Part shown: positions 10,797 to 22,557 of the stretch, piece after piece
How the letters are laid out: each line of letters opens with the position of its first letter
How positions within the stretch are numbered: position 1 is the first letter of the stretch
Assembly: GCA_039707465.1 (NCBI GenBank)
Contig: CM077643.1
Location: 199,479,605 to 199,543,604 of the forward strand
DNA length: 64,000 nt
DNA from: Rhabdophis nuchalis
Lineage: Eukaryota > Chordata > Lepidosauria > Squamata > Natricidae
Direction: 5' to 3'
Translations under genes and position numbers: made by a program
The notes under the pieces: model-generated
Told to the model about the DNA's origin: nothing
What the model saw: only the letters and a program-made list of their open reading frames with translations
Database searches by the model: none

Positions 10797-11281
10797 AAGC
10801 AGAAACGCGTGAAATCATACATATCAATCATTTGTCTAATCCCTTCCCCCCAAGAACCCCCATCCCATTGCCCAATCTGCAAAACCCTTTGGTGTCATGT
10901 GGGTTGAATCTCCAAGAAGCATCATCAGGTTGGTATGCAGGACAGTTGGCCTGGACCGACTCTAAACACCAGCCATCAGCATGCGCAGAAGAAGGTGAGA
11001 ACAATACTCCCTTTTCAACTATCTCTCCTGTACCAAATATTCCCATCCCAAATACCATGCCCCCCCTCTCCGTTTCTATGGCAGCCGAAAAAGATTAGCG
11101 AAACAGAGGCTGACAGTCACTTTCATAAACATGAGTCAGCTGTCAAGCATCCAAATGTAAATCACATGACCACGTGGATGCTGCAACAATTATAAGGTTC
11201 AAAATTTGTCATAAGTCACTATTTGCAGTGCTGTTGCAACTTCAAACAGTCACTAAACAAACTGTTGGATGTTGAGGACTT

Positions 11282-11948
11282 TATTTATTTATCAAAGTCA
11301 TAGATTTGCTAAATAAATCCTCTCGGTATAAGTGAATCTGGGTGGCTTACAACAATTAATGACATATATTTAATGACCAAAGGAAAAGTATGCATTCTTT
11401 TCAGCTATAAGTCAATAACAGGGTCAGCTGGCAAGATAGGAAGCCCATTGTGCCAATGATATATATTTGGAGGAAATAAAGGGAAAAGTTCAGGTTAGGT
11501 TGCTGCATCAATTGGTCCCTAACTTGCATTTTACCAAAATTATCACTTCTCCTAAGCAGGGGGGGAGGGAAACAACCCAACCCTAATCTACACAATTCCC
11601 CTCATTATTTGTAAGTGGGAAAACAAATCTTATTCCATCAGTAGGTATCCTCACAAAATTAACCACTAAAAAGGGAGAGAAATCAATTAACTTCAGCAGG
11701 TTCCTCATATGTATTTAACATCCCATTTACTTAATTATTTCCGGTTGAAGAATGTAAAGCACAGTTTTCTGCAATATATTAGACCTTGTAGACAGGTGTG
11801 AAAGAGAGAAACAAAATGCCACAACAAAGTCTGGCAACTGCTGAAAGGCAGGAGATCATGGTTCTTAAAGGCTTGGGGAATAAATACCCTGTATTCGGGA
11901 TGTGACTTTTCCTTGCTCGGGTCAAACCCTGATAACTATTTCCAGATA
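11282..11948. other. Unannotated DNA
   Basis: AT-rich; I see no recognisable gene or repeat between the nested cluster and the hAT cluster. Confidence 0.5.
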
Positions 11949-11956
11949 CTGCACAC

Positions 11957-12314
11957 CAGTGGTGGGATTCAGCCGGTTCGCACCTATTTGGGAGAACCAG
12001 TTGGTAACTTTCTAAGCAGTTCAGAGAACCGATTGTTGGAAGAAATATCATTTTGTTTAGAGGGCTAATCCTGTAAGGAAGGTGGAAGGAAACATTCTGG
12101 TGTTGTTTCTAGCCTCACCTTTGTTGCCTGGCTTACAGAAACTGCCCCTCCGGTTAACCCTTATGACATTGTAACAGCTAAGGCGAAGTGCCCATCGACC
12201 TGAGTGACATTGAATTGACCATGCCCTCCCAGTCACATGCCCACTGAGCCATACCTACCAAGCTGATCATTAGGGCAGAGAACCGGTTGTTAAATCATTT
12301 GAATCCCACCACTG
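11957..12314. mobile_element. Non-autonomous hAT element (family A, full length)
   Basis: The 15-bp terminal inverted repeats are exact: CAGTGGTGGGATTCA at the left and TGAATCCCACCACTG at the right. The 8-bp flanks CTGCACAC (11949-11956) and CTACATAC (12315-12322) match at six of eight positions with two transitions, as expected of an ageing hAT duplication. The 358-bp element has no transposase frame. It is the first of three hAT elements in 1.1 kb. Confidence 0.88.
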
Positions 12315-12336
12315 CTACATACTCTTCCCTCTAGAG

Positions 12337-12906
12337 CACCTATCATCAAGCTATGACCCGCGGGCCAGTTATATACTATGCCAATGCAAAGTATCTGGCC
12401 TGTAGAGTGGTGGAATTTAGCCCCGCCCCTCACCCCGCCCCTCACCATCATTATCTTCCAGTGAGCATCCACTCCAGCTGCACTTCTGGTTAGTTATTTC
12501 ACTGATTGAGCTGCACTTCTGATCACACCGCTGCTACTGAAGGTAAGGCCGGAGAGTGCCAGAGAGGACCAGCTGACTGAAGGGTAATGTTGCCAGTGCA
12601 GCCATGTGATCCAGTGCCAGTGGGTGAGTAGGGGAGGGGCTGCTGCCAGCTTGTAAAGTAGTGCTTTAAAAGTCTTTAAAAATGCTTTAAAAATGTTTCA
12701 GGATGTTTTTCACAGCTATATGATCCAGGGCCGGTGGGTAAGTAGGCGAGAGTCAAGTACACCAAGGACAAAGGCAACTTTGTCTCCTAAATTGGCCATG
12801 ACCACCCAGGCATGACCACCTAGCCACACCCACCTAGCCAGTCTGGCCCCCCAACAGTCTGAGGAACCATGAACGGCCCCCTGTTTAAAAAGTTTGAGGA
12901 CTCCTG
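12337..12906. mobile_element. Non-autonomous hAT-like element (family B)
   Basis: A 570-bp element flanked by a perfect 8-bp duplication CTCTAGAG (12329-12336 and 12907-12914). The right end reads GTTTGAGGACTCCTG. Its complement is the CAGGAGTCCTCAAAC type seen in several hAT families. The left end (CACCTATCATCAAGC) is more diverged. The internal GACCCGCGGGCC and GGAACCATGAACGGCC blocks face each other near the two ends. There is no coding capacity. Confidence 0.75.
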
Positions 12907-12914
12907 CTCTAGAG

Positions 12915-13048
12915 CATGGGTGTCAAACTTGCTGTGTCATGTTGCCATCACATGACATTTCACAATGTATTTCCCACTTGTGGAGCTTGGGTGGGCATGG
13001 CCTGCATGTGACCCATCCAGCCCATGGACCGCCAATTTGACACCCCTG
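12915..13048. mobile_element. Small hAT MITE (family C, copy 1)
   Basis: The 134-bp element has termini CATGGGTGTCAAAC and ATTTGACACCCCTG. Its flanking duplications are CTCTAGAG at 12907-12914 and 13049-13056, a perfect match. The left duplication is also the right duplication of the neighbouring element, so one inserted into the target copy of the other. Copies 2 and 3 are at 16133-16250 and 25289-25422. Confidence 0.9.
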
Positions 13049-13056
13049 CTCTAGAG

Positions 13057-14529
13057 CTTGTCATTTGCTTCTGTTCCTTATGCTTTACAACGAAGTGTAC
13101 AATTAGGGCCCCAGAACTTTACTAAAGATGTTCCTGAAATTAATGTATCAAAAGGGAAAATAATTAACACACTGGGAGTATTTGATTATATGTTATCAAG
13201 TTAGTGTCAACTCTTAGTGACCACATAGTAGACAGATATGGACCATTAGGTTTTCTGCTTTGTGCTTGTTCGGCAATAGAGTGATTAACCTCATGCTGAC
13301 CAGTTAAGAGGGTAAAATGGACATCCACAAATAAATAGAAAAAGTCAGAGCACATCAGGGTGTTTGAAGATGTTTCTGTCTCAAATATTTGGGGGTGATT
13401 AAGGCTGAAGAAATAATGTTTTAGCTGATCAAACTTAACAGCAATATGGCATTGGGGTCAGGGAAATTAAAGCAACCTTAATGGTTATTTACCTCCTAGA
13501 AGTTTTTGGATCAGTCTATATGACAGTGTTGAAGTTTTCATGAATTATTCTCTGCAATTACATTTTTAGTGATTTTTTTGTTCTAAACAAGCTGGAAAAT
13601 CTACATTTGTTTTAAATGCAACTTCTTTCAAATATAATTTTTCCTGGCATTCTCTCAAACACACCAACGTGCTTTTTTTAATGGCAACATCTGGATATGT
13701 AATAATATATAATTCCAAATACGCACTAGTTTGTGTGAATTTGTCAGCACGTAATGGTGGATGCTAGTAGACTTGTATCCTGTGACAGAGTCCATTTTGA
13801 CTGATCACATCATTTCACGCTCATTAAAATTCACGGTGGGCTTATTTTATGTCCCATTATCTACAGTGTTCCCATAATTAGAAAGGCCTCTACAAAGCCT
13901 CCTAAAACAAACAACAGTGACAATCCATGCAAGTCAGTAAGCGTGACAGATAAAATAGAATACCCATTAATATCATTCTATCCATCTACGCAAAACTAAG
14001 TGAAGCTCAACATAATCTTGTTTTCATGTATTCCTGGAGGGAATATCCACCATGCCATCTGGATAATGTGCTCCTTAGTTGCCTGCCATTCATAAACAAG
14101 GCATGTTACTCAGAACCCACAAACTGTGGGTTTCTTTTGATTATGAAGGAGTTCTGGGCTGGGACAAATGTACATTTATTTTATTTCCACCATGCCATGT
14201 CCTTAACAACAGTAACAGAGGGAAGAATTTAAAAGGGACATGAAATGAGTTGAAAAGCTCTGCTGGGTTCCCTTTTTTTCTTTTTTATGAACAGTTACTA
14301 TTATTTAGTTTAATGTTCTTTTCCTGCTGTTGACTTGCTTCTTTGCACTGAGACAAAGAGGAAAACAGGACCATTCCATTTCACATTCTCCATTATAGAT
14401 TTTAATTCCTCTGATGAGATTTCTGTGTTTTATCCTTGCTAAAAGTGTTACCAAATTGCTAATTTTTCTCAACCTTCTGGTTAACACTTGAGTAACAGCA
14501 GACTCCTAGATGTACAGCTATGCTATTCA
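13057..14529. other. Unannotated AT-rich DNA
   Basis: No gene recognised. The stretch near 13180-13330 has a repeat-like composition, but I could not place it. Confidence 0.5.
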
Positions 14530-14537
14530 ACCAGCTC

Positions 14538-14819
14538 CAAAGGTGGTATTCAGCAGGTTCTGACCAGTTCTGGAGGACTGGTAATGGAAAATTTTGAGTA
14601 GCTTGCAGAACTAATAAATACCACCTCTGACTGGCTCTGCCCCCATCTATTCTCTGCCTCCCGAGTCCCAGCTGATTGGGAGGAAATGGGAATTTTGCAG
14701 TAACCTTCCCCTGGAGTGGGGTGGGAATGGAGATTTTACAGTATTCTTCCACTGCCACACCCACCAAACCATGCCACACCTACAGAACTAGTAGTAAAAA
14801 AATTGGAATCCCACTACTC
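14538..14819. mobile_element. Non-autonomous hAT element (family A)
   Basis: Same family as 8302-8617: AGGTGGTATTCAGCAGG at the left, ATTGGAATCCCACTACTC at the right, with an internal TTTTGAGTAGCTTG and the GGAAATGGGAATTTTGCAG block. The 8-bp flanks ACCAGCTC (14530-14537) and CCCAGCTC (14820-14827) match at seven of eight positions. Confidence 0.85.
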
Positions 14820-14827
14820 CCCAGCTC

Positions 14828-16124
14828 CATCTAGGAGTGCAAGGGGTTAAGATTCTCCACACAATTCTATAGATGAATGGAGAGATTTCCCTCAATGGCT
14901 AGGTTCCACCTTTAACAAAAAGGCAATTATGATTCTTAAGCAAATTCACAATGAGAGCTTGAATCTTATGGTATTAAAATGTCAGACTGCACTAGAAGAT
15001 CTAGATTCATGTCCATTCTTTTTTTTTGTATTTTTGTATTTTTTCATTTTTACAACATATAGTCACATGTATACTATTACATAACCAACATCATTTTGTA
15101 TTATTAAGTGTATATATCAATTCATCTTACCATCAGCTCCCAAAAACACAATTATTTAGCTCTTCTGCTCTCCATACACCATATTTATCCTTATCCATCA
15201 CTTTCTTCTCCCTCTCTCTCCTCCTCCTCCATGCCATTCTGAGGCATGGAAGCTCAGTGCTGACATAGGCCAAATAATTCTCATTCCCATTTATCTCATA
15301 GGGTTGCTATAATGGAAGAAACAGAGACAAACCTTACGTTTCTATCTGGCCATCAAAACCTTGGTTTTTGTTGGAAGAACTATGAGAGTAGCCAAGTCTT
15401 TTAGAGAGCTTAAAAATGTTTGACTTGCTCTGCACGGATTTGCTGATAGTTCCCTCTCTCTCTTTCTCTCTCCGGTGAGCGATTTGTTTGATTAAACACC
15501 TATTCCCTGACTTTATTGCTACTTAATGATGATTTTGCAAAATATCTCTTCTAATTGTATAGAGGGAACTTTTCCTCAGGGTGCCAGAAACCCCAGTGAA
15601 AACATCTGCAGAGGTGGGAATGCTAGATTTTCCTTCTGGTGGATAATATGCTCCTGCCTCTCTGGTTGGCTATTTCTTTTCATAATTGGGAGCCATAAAG
15701 AAATATGAGGGTTTTTTTATATATTTGTTTCTTTTCATCCCCCAAATTAAATGCTCATTTGCAGTTAAACTTCTACTGACCTCTTTTTTAAAACAAGCAA
15801 CCATCAGAACCAAATCTTAAAAAAAACACATTAGAATGTAATAGGATTGAAGAGAATGAGTTTTGGTAAAGTAGGAGAGCCAAGGCATACTATTTTTGTG
15901 GATTTCATCTATTCTCATCCTATACTTTAAACACCCATCTTGTAAAAGCCAAATGATCTTGAGATTATATCCCATAGAAATCAACCAATGCAGAACTCAT
16001 TTCAGTCTGACTGCTTCAGTGCTGCATATGTTTACCAGGCAATAAGGCCTTCTGAACTCTATGGGATTTACTTTTCATTAAATTGGTGTAAAAATGCATT
16101 GTTCTTCTTAACTCAATATGTTTA
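14828..16124. other. Unannotated AT-rich DNA
   Basis: No gene recognised. A T-rich stretch at about 15018-15240 ending in CT-rich sequence looks like an old retroelement 3' region, but it has no diagnostic motif. Confidence 0.45.
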
Positions 16125-16132
16125 AATTAGAT

Positions 16133-16250
16133 CACGGGTGTCAATCACGTTATATGAGGTATCATGACATTTTTTGCCTTTGCAGAGTCAGGTTGGGTGT
16201 GGTCTGCATCTGATGATTTCATCCTGCCGGCCGCCAGTTTGACACACCTG
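16133..16250. mobile_element. Small hAT MITE (family C, copy 2)
   Basis: Termini CACGGGTGTCAAT and GTTTGACACACCTG; perfect 8-bp target duplication AATTAGAT at 16125-16132 and 16251-16258. The internal GGTTGGGTGTGGTCTGCAT block aligns with the same region of copies 1 and 3. Confidence 0.9.
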
Positions 16251-16663
16251 AATTAGATGCAGTCATCTTATAGTCAGTAGAGATGATCCTGCAGAATAAT
16301 TGCTACAGTTAGATCCATGGGACTCCTTGGACATCTTAATCTTATTTATGACGATAGAAATTAGAAGACAGCTACTCTGCTATATTTTTTTCCTGGGTAA
16401 GCAAAAGTTTTTATAGTTCCCTCTTATGGAGGGAACAGTCACCCCTGATGCTGGTGTTAGTATGCCCCCCTACTTTAAAAAAATCCCCTCATTTCTAACT
16501 TACAAATGTCTCAAGCTTAATATGATTTGGATATATTATTTCTGCCTTCCCACATGACAGAGATTAGTTAGAAGAGAAAAATTAAAAAACAGTTTCACAA
16601 AATAATATATTATGAGAAATGTCACTTCAGAATCAATTAATGCTCATAGTCTAGGAGAGAATA

Positions 16664-16893
16664 TAACATTTAGCATAGCACTTAGACTTGTATACTGCTT
16701 TACAGTGCTTTACAGCCCTCTCTAAGCAGTTAACAGAGTCAGCCTATTGCCCCCAACAATCTGGGTCCTCATTTTACCAACCCTGGAAGGATAGAAGGCT
16801 AAGTCAACCTTGAGCCTGGTGAGATTCGAACAGTCAAATTGCAGGCAGTCAGCAGTCAGCAGTACTGTGCTTTACCCACTGCACCACCACAGC
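16664..16893 (-). mobile_element. tRNA-derived SINE with GCTATT-type tail (copy 2)
   Basis: The minus strand carries a tRNA-like head near 16840-16893 (GTGCAGTGGGTAAAGCAC, then a GATTCGAAC-type B box in reverse at 16823). The body has AAAATGAGGACCCAGATTG, and the 3' end reads GTATACAAGTCTAAGTGCTA. It is the same family as 4921-5147 and better preserved in the body. Confidence 0.83.
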
Positions 16894-18119
16894 AAATATA
16901 TAGTTTACTGGTCCCCCAAATCTGTGCTTTTGATTATTAGCTACTTGCAACTTTTTTCTCCCATGATCAACATCTGGATAGCACTTTAATATGTACTGTA
17001 TATTATAATGTAGTATGAAGTTTGCTGTAACCAATACTTCTCAGACTTTCAAAGCTTGGTGACAGACTATGAAATTTGAAAAGTGGTTTATCTAAAATGC
17101 ATATGCTTTATTCTGGATGTATTTTAGAGAGAACTGGTCTCTCTGGTGACAAAAGAAAATATCAAATAAAGTATCAAATAGAAAGTAATCCTCTACAAGT
17201 AGTCGAAGTTATAAAAAATAAATTTGACACTTCTGCCACGCACTGGGCAAAAATGTAAGAGAGTGAATAAGAATAAAAGAAAGCAGCTTGTTCTAAAAGC
17301 AGGATATGTCATCGTGAATTATCCAGTGAAGTCACACCAAAGTGATACATTAATTGTTTCTATAATTAGTAGAAGGTAGATAAAATGTAATCTTCAGGAT
17401 GGCTGCTATGCCTCAATCTAGCATGAAGAATTATTGCAAAGCTTCGAAGTGTGCATATGATTTGTGTACTGAAATGGGCCATTCATTTCCCACTCCACTG
17501 CATTCTAACATCTCACTGTCTATTCCCAGAATCCCATAAGCATAGTGATCAGCTGTTCAGTCCCGGGGTAAATTCGAGGCATTGCCAATATTCACAGTGC
17601 TTCATAGTTTCAGCCCAGAAATGGTGCAATTTTTCATTTTTATGGAGCAGAACTGACAGACTGAGCCAATGTCCTCTTCTAAAAGAGGATACAGTTGCTT
17701 TTGTCCATTAAACTATATCCTAGATAATAGACTGATGCAACATCATTGTAGCATTACTACAGCATCACCTGAATGTTCTGAATAACCTTGAATTCTGCAG
17801 AAGGAAAGGAAAACATCATTCATACCACTCACATTTCACTCTCTCTACTGGGAGGTGTTCATAAAGTCTTTGGTTACAGGTGATTCTACCTACTATGTCT
17901 GACATTTTAAGAAGGGGACTTTGAGATTCTGACAGATTGGAAGCAATTTAATTCATTATGATTAATTGCATTTAATAACAACTACTACTTTCCTCCCACT
18001 CCAAAATTACACAATTACCCTTTGTTTTCCACACTTTATTTTTATAAATTATTTCCAAGGCATGTATTCAGAAAATGGCAGACACAATAAAAATATACAT
18101 TTTTATTATAAATAAAAAA
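16894..18119. other. Unannotated AT-rich DNA
   Basis: No gene or repeat recognised. Short frames of 60-86 codons have no motif. Confidence 0.5.
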
Positions 18120-18128
18120 TACAATAAA

Positions 18129-18538
18129 TTTTTATTTATTTATTTCGAATTTATACCCCGCCCTTCTCCTTGTTAGGACCCAGGGCGGCGCACAGGCATT
18201 ATTAAAACCACAATAAGAACAATATAAATCAATTTAAAACATATTAAATTATTAAACCCGTGCTAAAACCATTTAAAACCCTACCAAATAGCAATTTATA
18301 CATAAAAAGTCAGAAGCGGGGGGCTATGCTAGGCCGGCTTGTTGGAATAAATGCGTCTTAAGACGTTGGCGAAAGAGGCGGAGGTCCGAGGTAGTTTGAA
18401 GGTCGGGGGGTAGGTCGTTCCAGAGGGCCAGGCCCACCACAGAGAAGGCCCTTCCCCTGGGTGTCGCCAACCGGCATTGCCCAGCCGACGGCACTCGGAG
18501 AAGACCCTCTCTGTGGGAGCAGATCGGACGAAGGGGTG
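18129..18538 (-). mobile_element. L3-type LINE 3' fragment with perfect target duplication, copy c
   Basis: A 410-bp 5'-truncated copy. The minus strand encodes the C-terminal LRPICSHREGLLRVPSAGQ region through the last residues of the LINE protein. The 3' UTR with its terminal hairpin follows, then an (AAAT)n tail. It is flanked by a perfect 9-bp duplication TACAATAAA (18120-18128 and 18539-18547), giving clear boundaries for insertion by target-primed reverse transcription. Confidence 0.9.
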
Positions 18539-18547
18539 TACAATAAA

Positions 18548-19494
18548 GAAACAGCAGCAAAATAAATACATCATACTACTCTAGTTACTATGAATTAGCC
18601 CATTAGCATCGTCAATGTCCCATCATTTCTATAGGAAAGAAGAAAAAACTGTGGTGGAGAAATCTGAAATATTTAAATATACTAAAAGGAAGCAGGGAGA
18701 GACTTACGTTAAAGGCTATTTAGGGAAGAAAATGCCAAATATAACTAATTCAGAAGGGAATGATAAAACGCTTTAAAATTATTAAGCATCTTTGCAACAA
18801 TGAATACTTGAAAACTATTGCTATATGGCCCAGTGACTACTTAGGCTACTAGAGAAGAAAGGAAATATATTGCTTACAGAGTGAATATATCAACATCCAG
18901 CATGCAAAGCAACAAGCTGTATATGTCCTATAGGTGCCGGTGGGCTTGAATATGTGTGCACATTGTAAAAAAAGACCAACCCACAGAGGTATAGGATGTG
19001 GTTGTATACTTGGATTGAATTAACTTGGTTGGGCAAAATAGAAGTAAATTCTAGCATTGTATCTTCCATTTGGCCCAACACAAATTAGAGGATTTTTTAT
19101 GCACCATTTCCTTTTTTCCTTTGTATACTATTAAAAAAACCAATAAAATTCTTTGAAACAAAATTTGAGGATTATGAAACCCAATGAGTTTTAAAAATGC
19201 AGGTAAACTTATTTGATGCTTTCTTGTATTGTAGAAACAATTCTGTTTCTCTGTAGCACAGCAACTTCCAATCAAATACGTAACTGAAATAATATATTAT
19301 TTTGATCCTGAAATTTCTAATATAACACTGTGGGCATCAATATGTCTGTGAATATTGGAACCTTCAGACTTGCTCCCCACATGTAGTAAACAACTAACAG
19401 CCAGGCTCTCTAGATCTCAAGGGGATTTCTAGTCACAAACAGGAAATATAGTAGAATGCTATGACTTGAAATCAAATAAGTATTCACTACATCT
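18548..19494. other. Unannotated AT-rich DNA
   Basis: Nothing recognised. Confidence 0.5.
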
Positions 19495-19820
19495 CTGTCA
19501 AAGAAAGCCAGTTCAGTGTAGTGGTTAAGGTAACAGTCTAAAAATATATGGAAGACCATAAATTCTAATCCCTCCTGAGCCAGCTAGAGGGCTGGGTGAC
19601 CTTGGGCTATCATTCTTTTTCAACCCTGGGAGCAAACAAGGGCAAACCACTTCCAAAATCTTATTGAGAAAACTACAGGGACTTGTTCAGACATTTGCCA
19701 GAAATCAATGCTACTCAAAGGAAAGAAATAAAAAGGAAGGAAGAATGGAAGGAAGGAAGGAAGGAAGGAAGGAAGGAAGGAAGGAAGGAAGGAAGGAAGG
19801 AAGGAAGGAAGGAAGGAAGG
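19495..19820 (+). mobile_element. tRNA-derived SINE (GTAGTGGTTAAGG type) with (GGAA)n tail
   Basis: The head has the A box GTGTAGTGGTTAAGGTAAC and a B-box-like TTCTAATCCCTCC. The body has GCTGGGTGACCTTGGGCTAT and CCACTTCCAAAATCTT. The element runs into a GGAA array (19748-19820), probably an expanded SINE tail. A second copy is at 35516-35718. Frames encoding GRKEGRKE or its complement here are repeat artefacts. Confidence 0.78.
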
Positions 19821-21280
19821 ATTTTATTCTTAGAGGACCACCATCTATTAAAAATAATAATTTGGGAGCACCTCATCATCTCGGTCCAAATGTAAAGAGG
19901 AATTTCTTTCCCCATCTTCTGTAAAATATATACTTTGTATAATCAAAAGACTAATTCTGCATTTCATACAGAAATTCAGCATTGTATAAGGAGGACAAGA
20001 ACCTTTGAAAATACTTGCTTTCTTCTCAGTCCTACCTATAACCTTATAATTTTAAATAAAAAGCTGAAAATGATTCTCAATAAAAATCAATATTATTGCT
20101 CAGCTTTATGTTTGCAATGTCACTAGACCTAACCATCAGCCCTAAATCCTAAAACCAAATTGTTAGGTGCTTGTTGTTTTGCTTATTTGTGTGACATCCT
20201 TTAAAAAACCTTCCCTTTAATTCTAGCCCACAGAGAGTGCAGGTTATAAAATGCATCCCCTTAAGGTGTCAGCCAGTCAACGATATTAGATTCTAAAAAT
20301 GGTTCTGATGAAAACCAGAGAGGTGGGGGAAGGGGGAAGCATTATTTCAAGGAGTCATATTTATGAATCCAATTTATTCAGATGTGCGACACAGAAAAGC
20401 ATATAAATGACATTTATTGCTGAAGTAATTATTCATTTTTATTGAATGGCAGTGTAATTACTTGAACAAAGTCGTATGTTTGGTGATGTACGTGTGGAAT
20501 GTTACAGCTGCCCTTGGCTATAGAGTAACTTATGCCACCCCATCACTTTCCCCCCTGCTTGTGGCTAGATTGTAGATACCGTACCCTCATTAAAAGAGTC
20601 TCATTTAAAATAAGTCTTAGTGTAGAATGGCACTCTGCACACAGAATGGCTTTATGCTCCACAACGCTCATCTGCAATTATTTCTAAAGCCTATTGTATC
20701 CAGTGTTGTCGCCTGGTAGGATGAGAAACAAAATGTAAAATTAGGTTTGCATAGCACACAGGGCATCTTCTCATGTTCTGGTTTTGTATTGCTATCACCA
20801 TCATGATTGCCATATTTGCAAACACGTCATCCCCAGCATTGCCTTTTAATTGAGGAATAAAATCATCTAACATTCATTGAGAAGAATAGAATACACTGAT
20901 GAAAACAAACAGGTACATGTGGACAGCAATGCAAAAAGCTGAAAATGACTTCCCTGATGCTTTTGAAAAAGGACGGTTTCTTATTTGCTGACCTTCAGTT
21001 CTTGCCAAAGAGGGCTTCTCCATCATTCCTTCCTTTTGGCAGCCCAGTTAACTCTTCTCTTTCTTCATTCTTTTTTTCTCCACTTGTAAGAGTCAGGAAA
21101 ATGACCTTGATAGAGATATGAAGCAACTGTAATTTAGGCAAAACAAGCTGAAACATTCCACACATTCCATTAAAGAGAAGTTCTCTGAAGATGGGCTCTA
21201 GCATGAGCATGAAAGCTCAGAAGATTAAACCTCTGGTCCTCATGACTGACCCACATTGGATCCAGCAACATTATCCTGGG
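19821..21280. other. Unannotated AT-rich DNA
   Basis: Nothing recognised. The AT-rich stretch near 20400-20500 is complex, non-repetitive sequence, but there is no basis to call it functional. Confidence 0.45.
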
Positions 21281-21288
21281 ACACGTTA

Positions 21289-21730
21289 CAGGGGTGAACT
21301 GCTACGGGTTTGCTCGGATTTGGGAAAACCAATTATGGCCAGTTTGGGGAACCTCCAAATCCCACCCCTGGTTGTCCCCACCCTGCCCCTCCCCTCCCAG
21401 GAGCCTCTACACAGAGCTTCCACACATGGATTCGAGGTAAATGCAGGCCCTGTGCAGAGGTTTGGGGAGTGGGAAAAATGGGCCTCCTAGAAGTTCTGGA
21501 AGGCCGAAAACAGGCCTGCTTCTGGCCTCTGGAGAACTTCTAAAGCCTGGGGGAGGCAGTTTTCACCTCCCAGAGGCTCAAGGAAAGCCTCTGGAGCCTG
21601 GGGAAGGTGAAAACACACACACACACACACACACCTTGTGGTGAAGGAGGCTGACTAGATCATGCCCACCATGGCCACACCCACCCAGCAACTGGGCAGA
21701 AAACCCATTGCTGAAATTTTTGAAACACAG
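21289..21730. mobile_element. hAT-like non-autonomous element (boundaries uncertain)
   Basis: The left end CAGGGGTGAACTGCTACGG and the C/T-rich interior, with ACTGGGCAGAAAACCCATTG and GAAATTTTTGAAACAC near the right end, resemble the hAT families in this window. An (AC)n microsatellite (21613-21634) lies inside. I could not identify a matching right terminus or 8-bp duplication. Confidence 0.5.
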
Positions 21731-22234
21731 AGAGAGATGTTTAGTCCTGCCCTCCTGTGGGAAGGGTAGATAAAAGTGGATTTGAGACTGATAAAAGCCT
21801 TACTCTTTAAGAAGATCAAGCCCCCACATGTCACATTTTTGCCCTCCCCAGCCCCCAGAAGCACTCTGCAGGCCTCCCAAACTTTCTGCATGTCCCATTT
21901 TCCACAAAAAACAGGGTGTGTAGAGAGTTTGGGATGCCTACAGAGTGCTCCTGGGAGCCAGGGAGGACAAAACCTTTTTTTTTTTAATTTACCTGTTCAA
22001 AATCTTGGTGCATCTTGTACTCCAGTGCATCTTATATTCCAGAAAATGTAGTAGTTTGTATAAGGTTTTTCCTTGTCTTATCCAGGAAAAAAATATCCCT
22101 TTACATGGGTGTAACCTATACCCTATAGATCATACATAAGGTCTTCTATTTTTATATGAATGCCAGACTTTATATCTTTCTCCAATCATGGCTTCAAAAT
22201 TTAGGAGCAAAACCCCAACTCAGAGGGGTTAAAT

Positions 22235-22549
22235 CAGATATGGGCTTCACATAATTAAACAATCAGTTTGCTAGTGCAGAACCAAAAATTTGAGTGCAGG
22301 CACCTTCCACACTTGCATACGGCTTCAAACACATGGCGATTTCATGTGCACAGTTTCCAGCACACCTTCTTGGGCAACCATGTTGAGTAGACCGGGTGAG
22401 GTGCAGAAATCAGCTAGGCTGCATGAGTGGGGCGAGAGAGCCAGAGAGTGAGATATATAGGACGGGATAGCGCTGGGGTGGGGGGCGGGCCCAGACATTG
22501 GTCAGAACCGGTCATCCGAACCGGTCCAAACCAGCAGGAGCCACTCCTG
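22235..22549. mobile_element. Non-autonomous hAT element (family A-like)
   Basis: The flanking 8-mers GGTTAAAT (22227-22234) and TGTTAAAT (22550-22557) match at seven of eight positions. The right end GCAGGAGCCACTCCTG and the preceding GAACCGGTCCAAACC block are shared with the element at 39174-39492. The left terminus CAGATATGGGCTTC is diverged. Confidence 0.68.
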
Positions 22550-22557
22550 TGTTAAAT

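Larger units (their letters stand above)
8634..11115 (-). mobile_element. Solo LTR, itself interrupted by a LINE
   Basis: The sequence starts TGTCAAGCAG and ends AGGCTGACA, the TG...CA termini of a long terminal repeat, and is flanked by the perfect 5-bp duplication GTCAC (8629-8633 and 11116-11120). Removing the LINE (about 8755-10796) leaves roughly 435 bp, a normal LTR size. Minus orientation is preferred because the stretch near 8650-8700, read on the minus strand, looks like a U5 end. No internal retroviral genes remain, so it arose by LTR-LTR recombination. Confidence 0.7.
8084..11281. mobile_element. TIR-type DNA transposon, split by later insertions
   Basis: The left part (8084-8301, 8626-8633) and right part (11116-11281) join seamlessly once the insertions are removed. 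The repeat itself is about 385 bp, a common snake/lizard repeat beginning ATCCTCAACTTATGGCC and ending GTTGGATGTTGAGGACT. The ends are imperfect inverted repeats (AGTCCTCAAC type). It has no coding capacity. I am unsure of the superfamily; a Tigger/mariner-like MITE is possible. It must be the oldest member of this nest. Confidence 0.7.
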
